From contig CAIYWM010000655.1 of the NCBI GenBank assembly GCA_903929895.1, forward strand, positions 1 through 24,109: a stretch of DNA of 24,109 bases. Direction: 5' to 3'. The notes under the pieces are model-generated. The model searched no databases and was not told where the DNA came from. It saw only the letters and a list, made by a program, of their open reading frames with translations. This stretch comes from an uncultured Alphaproteobacteria bacterium (GTDB lineage Bacteria; Pseudomonadota; Alphaproteobacteria; Reyranellales; Reyranellaceae). Within the stretch, counting starts at the first letter, position 1. Each line of letters starts with the position of its first letter. Positions 20,359 to 24,109 of this stretch are shown here, one piece after another. Position numbers and translations under genes: made by a program.

Positions 20359-23349
20359 ATGAAGGCGACAAGGACGCAGGAGGCGTTACCGCCAGGTCTC
20401 GTGAGACTCGACTCGGATGGTACGATCCGCTTCCCGGATGAAGCCGCACGGCGGTTTCTCGAAAGGGATGGAGCACCCTGCGAAGGTCGAAAAAATGCGG
20501 AAATCATCGGACCAGTGGCCGGCGCGTGGCCGCCCGATGGACTCCAGAAGGCTGCTTTCGCTGACTGGGCCGTGGCAGACCTGTCCATCGAGGTCCGTGT
20601 TTGGCCGCTTCCAGGCTCATCGACCGGCGAGTTCGTTGCCGTTCTAAGTGATGTGACCGCTGAGCGCGCATCCATCGCATCCCTGGAACAGACCGACGCC
20701 CGACTTCAGGCGGCCATCGAGGCGTTACCCGACGGCTTCGTGATGTTCGACGCCGACGACCGCATCGCCTTTTTCAATGAGACCTATCGCGACATGTACG
20801 GCGAGAGCGCCGACCTGATTTACCGAGGGGCATCCTATGAACTGGGCATTCGTGAAGGCGTGCGCCGGGGCCAGTACCCCGAGGCGCGCGGCCGGGAACA
20901 GGCCTGGATTGCCGACCGTCTTCGACAGCATCGCGCCGCCGGAGGACCGCTCGAACAGTACACAGCCGGGGGGCGGTGGATCCGCATCCTGGAGCGCCGA
21001 GTGCCTGGCGGCGGCACGGTAGGGCTGCGCATTGACATCACGGACCAGAAGGAACGCGAATTGGCGTTGCTTCACAGCCAGGAGCGCCTGGAAAGGCTGG
21101 CAGGTGCGGCGATTGATTGCGTCATCGGCATCGACAATCAGGGACGAGTTCTCGAGTTCAATCCTGCTGCCGAAAGAACGTTCGGATATCTGCGGGCGGA
21201 CGTGGTCGGCAAGGAAATGTCCAACCTCATCGTCCCTGAAAAATATCGGGAGGCTCATCGCAACGGCTTGCGTCGCTATTTCGCGACGGGAGAGAGCAAC
21301 GTCCTCGGAAAGCGAATCGAGATCGAAGCACAACGCAGCGATGGTTCTGTGTTTCCCTGCGAGCTTTCGATCGTTGCCATCAGGTCGCCCGATCAGCCGG
21401 GCTTCGTCGCCTACCTTCGCGACATTACCGATCGCCGGCTGTCGGAGGAGAGGCTGCGATTGTCGGAGCAGAGCTATCGGCAGCTGTTCGAGAATTCGAG
21501 CGAAGGGATTTTCGTCATCCAGGACGAGCGAATCGTACTCGCAAATCCAGCAGCCGAGAGTCTCCTCCGCGACCGCCAACGACCCCTCGCAGGAACACCC
21601 ATCCAGGACCTCGTCGTCGCCGAGGATTGGCGTGAAGTGCGCGAGCACTACGGTCGCGAGATGCGCGCCGAGGGGGCGTCCCGCAAGATGGAATTGCGGA
21701 TACGGTCCGGCGGAGAGACCGTGCGCTGGTTCGAACATTCGGCCGTCTCGATCGAGTGGGAGGGCCGGCCGGCTCTGTTGTCGTTCGCAACCGATGTGAC
21801 CGATCGACGGCAGAAGGAGCAGGATCTGCGGCAAGCGAAGGAGGCGGCGGAAATCGCGGATCGTGCAAAGTCGGATTTCATCGCGAAGATGAGCCATGAA
21901 ATAAGAACGCCGATGAACGCAGTGATCGGGTTGTCCAGCCTCCTGGCCGATTCAGCGCTCGAACCGACACAGAAGCATTATGTTCGCATCATTGAAGAGT
22001 CCGCGGGGAATCTCCTCACCATCATCAACGACATCCTGGACTTCTCCCGGGTGGCGGCCGGCCGGCTGGAGATAGAAAGGAGCCCGTTCAACTTACGCGA
22101 ACTGGCGGAAAGCGCCGTCGACCTCGCGCGGAGGCTGCCGGGTGGAGCGAACCTCGGTCTATCGACAAAGCTGGCGGCAGACCTGCCCGACGTGCTGGTG
22201 GGCGACGCGGGCAGGTTGAACCAGATCTTCCTGAACCTTCTCGGCAACGCCGTGAAGTTCACGGAGCATGGGACGGTTACCCTGTCCGCGGAAATCGTCG
22301 AACGTCGGATCGATGGAGTTCGCGTGCGCTTCGAAGTGCGCGACACGGGCGTGGGGATATCCCCCGCCGACAGAATCCGTCTTTTCAAGCCTTTTGAGCA
22401 GGGCATTGACGTGCAGGTACGCAGGAAGGGCGGCACCGGTCTCGGGCTCGCGATCTGCCGGCAGCTCGTCGAGTTGATGGGCGGCCAGATCGATGTCGAG
22501 AGCGAGTCCGGTCACGGTGCCCGATTCTGGTTCGAGCTCGACCTCGGGCGGGGCCCGGCTCAGGATTCCTTCGCTCCTGCCCTTCCCGCGATAGCCACCG
22601 CAGCTTCGGTTGCGCGTCGCCTTCGTGTGCTTGTCGTCGAGGACACGCCAGCCAACCAGATCGTGGCGCGCGCAGTGCTGGAGAAGATGGGGCATGAAGT
22701 CGAGGTGGCAAGTGACGGCGGCGAGGCGCTCGTCGCCGCGAAGACCGGGAACTTCGACGTGATCCTGATGGACGTACAGATGCCGACCATGGACGGTCAT
22801 GAGGCGACCCGCAGGATTCGCGCGCTGGGGGGCGCCGCAGGTCGTGTTCCGATCATCGCGCTTACTGCATTTGCTGGGGAGGTCGACCGTGAGTTGGCAC
22901 TGGCCGCTGGCATGACCGACTACCTCAGCAAGCCCATTCGAGCCTCAGACCTGGTCGCGATGATTGAGAAGACGCTGATGCGAGAGGCCACCGCCGCTCC
23001 CCTGACACCTGCCGCGGGCCTGCTGGACATCAACGCGCTCGTCGAGCTGCGTGAGGCGGTTGGGGCCGATTCCTTCGTCCAGCTGTCATCCACGTGTCAG
23101 CAGGACGTCGTGGCCTCGCTTGCCGAGGTCGAGAGCGCCATGGCGACGGGAGACGTGGCACGCCTGCGCAAGGCGGCACATCGCCTGAGAGGCCTGTTCG
23201 GCCAGTTCGGAGCGCCGCAGGCTGCGGTGGCCGCCGGTGCCGTCGAGAACGCCGACGATTCGGAGATCATGCATCGTGTCGCCGAGCTGCTGCGGCTTGG
23301 CCCCGCCGCAATGGAAGCACTAAAGATCTGGAGCGACGCCGGCTCCTGA
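20359..23349 (+). CDS. hybrid sensor histidine kinase: PAS repeats, HisKA, HATPase, REC and HPt
   Basis: A 996-residue multi-domain signalling protein. The first 105 residues look like a degenerate PAS domain (GLVRLDSDGTIRFPDEAARR ... VAVLSDVTAER). Three PAS domains follow (starting near residues 116, 241 and 373), each ending in an RDITDR-like motif. HisKA has the H-box MSHEIRTPMNAVIG with H513; the ATPase part has NLLGNAVKFTE, DTGVGI and GTGLGLAI. A receiver domain begins near 755 (LRVLVVEDTPANQ) with phospho-acceptor D805 (LMDVQMPTMDG) and the KP lysine in YLSKPI. An HPt domain ends the protein with H941 (KAAHRLRGLFGQFGA). This is a complete His-Asp-His relay that should pass phosphate to a separate response regulator not found here. 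No membrane segment is seen, so sensing is cytoplasmic. GGGAAG lies 6-7 nt before the ATG. Confidence 0.95.
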   Translation: MKATRTQEALPPGLVRLDSDGTIRFPDEAARRFLERDGAPCEGRKNAEIIGPVAGAWPPDGLQKAAFADWAVADLSIEVRVWPLPGSSTGEFVAVLSDVTAERASIASLEQTDARLQAAIEALPDGFVMFDADDRIAFFNETYRDMYGESADLIYRGASYELGIREGVRRGQYPEARGREQAWIADRLRQHRAAGGPLEQYTAGGRWIRILERRVPGGGTVGLRIDITDQKERELALLHSQERLERLAGAAIDCVIGIDNQGRVLEFNPAAERTFGYLRADVVGKEMSNLIVPEKYREAHRNGLRRYFATGESNVLGKRIEIEAQRSDGSVFPCELSIVAIRSPDQPGFVAYLRDITDRRLSEERLRLSEQSYRQLFENSSEGIFVIQDERIVLANPAAESLLRDRQRPLAGTPIQDLVVAEDWREVREHYGREMRAEGASRKMELRIRSGGETVRWFEHSAVSIEWEGRPALLSFATDVTDRRQKEQDLRQAKEAAEIADRAKSDFIAKMSHEIRTPMNAVIGLSSLLADSALEPTQKHYVRIIEESAGNLLTIINDILDFSRVAAGRLEIERSPFNLRELAESAVDLARRLPGGANLGLSTKLAADLPDVLVGDAGRLNQIFLNLLGNAVKFTEHGTVTLSAEIVERRIDGVRVRFEVRDTGVGISPADRIRLFKPFEQGIDVQVRRKGGTGLGLAICRQLVELMGGQIDVESESGHGARFWFELDLGRGPAQDSFAPALPAIATAASVARRLRVLVVEDTPANQIVARAVLEKMGHEVEVASDGGEALVAAKTGNFDVILMDVQMPTMDGHEATRRIRALGGAAGRVPIIALTAFAGEVDRELALAAGMTDYLSKPIRASDLVAMIEKTLMREATAAPLTPAAGLLDINALVELREAVGADSFVQLSSTCQQDVVASLAEVESAMATGDVARLRKAAHRLRGLFGQFGAPQAAVAAGAVENADDSEIMHRVAELLRLGPAAMEALKIWSDAGS

Positions 23350-23530
23350 TTCCCAATCGTCGCAGCATTCCACGAATCGGGGTTTGCTACGGAGGGGGGA
23401 GTTTCCGGGAGCAGGTCGCCCCTGGCACCCTGAGGGTTGCCGGACGGGACGCCGGGAATCCCTGGCGAGGCCGCCGGTGCCGTCCTTTGGTATCGGGTGA
23501 GACGAGGTCGGTCGGACCCGCGCCCCTCTG

Positions 23531-23539
23531 TGCTATTCT
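23531..23539 (+). promoter_or_regulatory. candidate extended -10 promoter TGCTATTCT
   Basis: TG-C-TATTCT lies 27 bases before ATG 23567. With transcription starting near 23546, the leader would be about 20 nt and include the GAGGAGAT ribosome site. No good -35 box is visible. The rest of the 217-base gap after the kinase gene shows nothing else recognised. Confidence 0.35.
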
Positions 23540-23566
23540 CGGGCGTCGGGTGAGGAGATCAAGTTC

Positions 23567-24109
23567 ATGCGTATTGTTTTCGCGGCGCTGATGTCGGCGC
23601 TGCTGCTGATCGGGTTTGCGACCGGCTCCTGGGCGCAGAACGGGCTGGAGCGCTTCGAGAAGGAGATCAAGCCCCAGTTCGAGCTCAAGACGCTGAGCTA
23701 TGGCGGCGCCGAGCCGCTCGGCGCCACGGGCTTCGTGTTGAAGGACGTCGTGGCCGTGGTGCCGGCCAACCCCGCGACCGGCGACAAGGAAAGCACCATC
23801 AGGATCGCCAAGGTGACGGTCGACGACCTCGACTTCGATCGCCTCCGGAAGGATTCGAAGAAAGATCTCGCGCCGCGTTTCGCCAGGTTGAAACTGGAGG
23901 GCATGACGGGCGACGACGAGATGTTCACCGCCCTCGAACCCTACGGCGTTCCGAACGTGCCGTTCGACATCGCGCTCGACTACACCCTCGACCCGGCGAC
24001 CAAGGTGCTCGACGTCAAGACCTTGGAGATCGGCATGCGCGGCCAGGCGAAGTTCGTCCTGGCGCTGCAGATGGACGGCGTCAGCGACAAGACCAGCGGC
24101 ATGGCCGGC
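23567..24109 (+). CDS. secreted hypothetical protein (C-terminus cut by the window edge)
   Basis: 181 codons are visible and the frame is open to the last base, so the gene continues outside. Residues 1-23 form a Sec signal peptide ending SWA-Q. The mature part starts LERFEKEIKPQFELKTLSYG and then alternates short beta-like strands (TGFVLKDVVAVVP, STIRIAKVTVDDLDFDRL, PFDIALDYTLDPATKVLDVK, FVLALQMDGV). This recalls periplasmic beta-rich proteins of unknown function, but no domain is recognised. GAGGAGAT lies 8 nt before the ATG. Two cysteine-free domains so far, so no disulfides are expected in the visible part. Function unknown. Confidence 0.8.
   Translation, partial: MRIVFAALMSALLLIGFATGSWAQNGLERFEKEIKPQFELKTLSYGGAEPLGATGFVLKDVVAVVPANPATGDKESTIRIAKVTVDDLDFDRLRKDSKKDLAPRFARLKLEGMTGDDEMFTALEPYGVPNVPFDIALDYTLDPATKVLDVKTLEIGMRGQAKFVLALQMDGVSDKTSGMAG

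Noticed and set aside
20244..20675. Treating the whole 193-codon minus-strand frame (20094-20675) as one gene
   Set aside because: Only the C-terminal 33-50 codons look like OsmC; the rest is antisense to the kinase start and has no OsmC similarity.
1..24109. CRISPR array, tRNA/rRNA genes, insertion sequence, prophage, toxin-antitoxin or defence system
   Set aside because: No regularly spaced repeats, no RNA gene landmarks, no transposase or integrase motifs, and no recognisable defence proteins were found on either strand.

Overview
The window is a 24.1 kb piece of a G+C-rich (about 63-68% by eye in most genes) Gram-negative chromosome. It encodes outer-membrane and periplasmic proteins (MipA/OmpV, AsmA, histidine acid phosphatase), many solute-binding proteins, a TRAP-type receptor and a large hybrid histidine kinase. 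This mix and the codon use suggest a soil or water alphaproteobacterium of the Rhodospirillales/Hyphomicrobiales kind (Reyranella-like is my impression, not shown). No rRNA, tRNA, CRISPR array, transposase, phage gene or plasmid function was seen.

Layout. 1-448 (minus): a cupin followed by the first 28 codons of a class III (GSA-type) aminotransferase. 498-2041 (plus): a HAD phosphatase and a MipA/OmpV outer-membrane protein. 2055-3495: an SDR with altered active-site residues, divergent from a DsbA/FrnE-like thiol oxidoreductase. 3553-5568: a divergent LysR regulator and TRAP DctP-type receptor with visibly lower G+C. 5705-9016 (minus): a 1103-residue AsmA-family protein. 9323-10912: a peptide-type ABC binding protein. 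10928-14050 (minus): a tight run of carboxylesterase, enolase-superfamily dehydratase and YaiI/YqxD-family protein. 14203-16021 (plus): a family 3 binding protein without signal peptide, a membrane protein and a 70-residue protein. 16018-17346 (minus): a histidine acid phosphatase. 17638-19494: a fused ABC exporter. 19495-20250: a decay zone with an xthA remnant, a 13-bp palindrome, a small secreted protein and an osmC remnant. 20359-23349: a PAS/HisKA/REC/HPt hybrid kinase. 23567-end: a secreted protein cut by the window edge.

How they fit together. The best functional unit is esterase plus MR/MLE-type dehydratase (ATGA overlap), probably a small catabolic operon for an esterified or lactonised acid, divergent from a solute-binding protein. 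Three solute-binding proteins from three transporter classes lie here without any permease. No single obviously new system was found. The most unusual points are a YaiI-family gene whose conserved N-terminus can only be reached from an ATC codon behind a good Shine-Dalgarno sequence, several ATG starts lying 6-7 nt after a -10-like hexamer (possible leaderless mRNAs), a perfect TGTGA-N6-TCACA palindrome covering a ribosome binding site, and two gene relics side by side.
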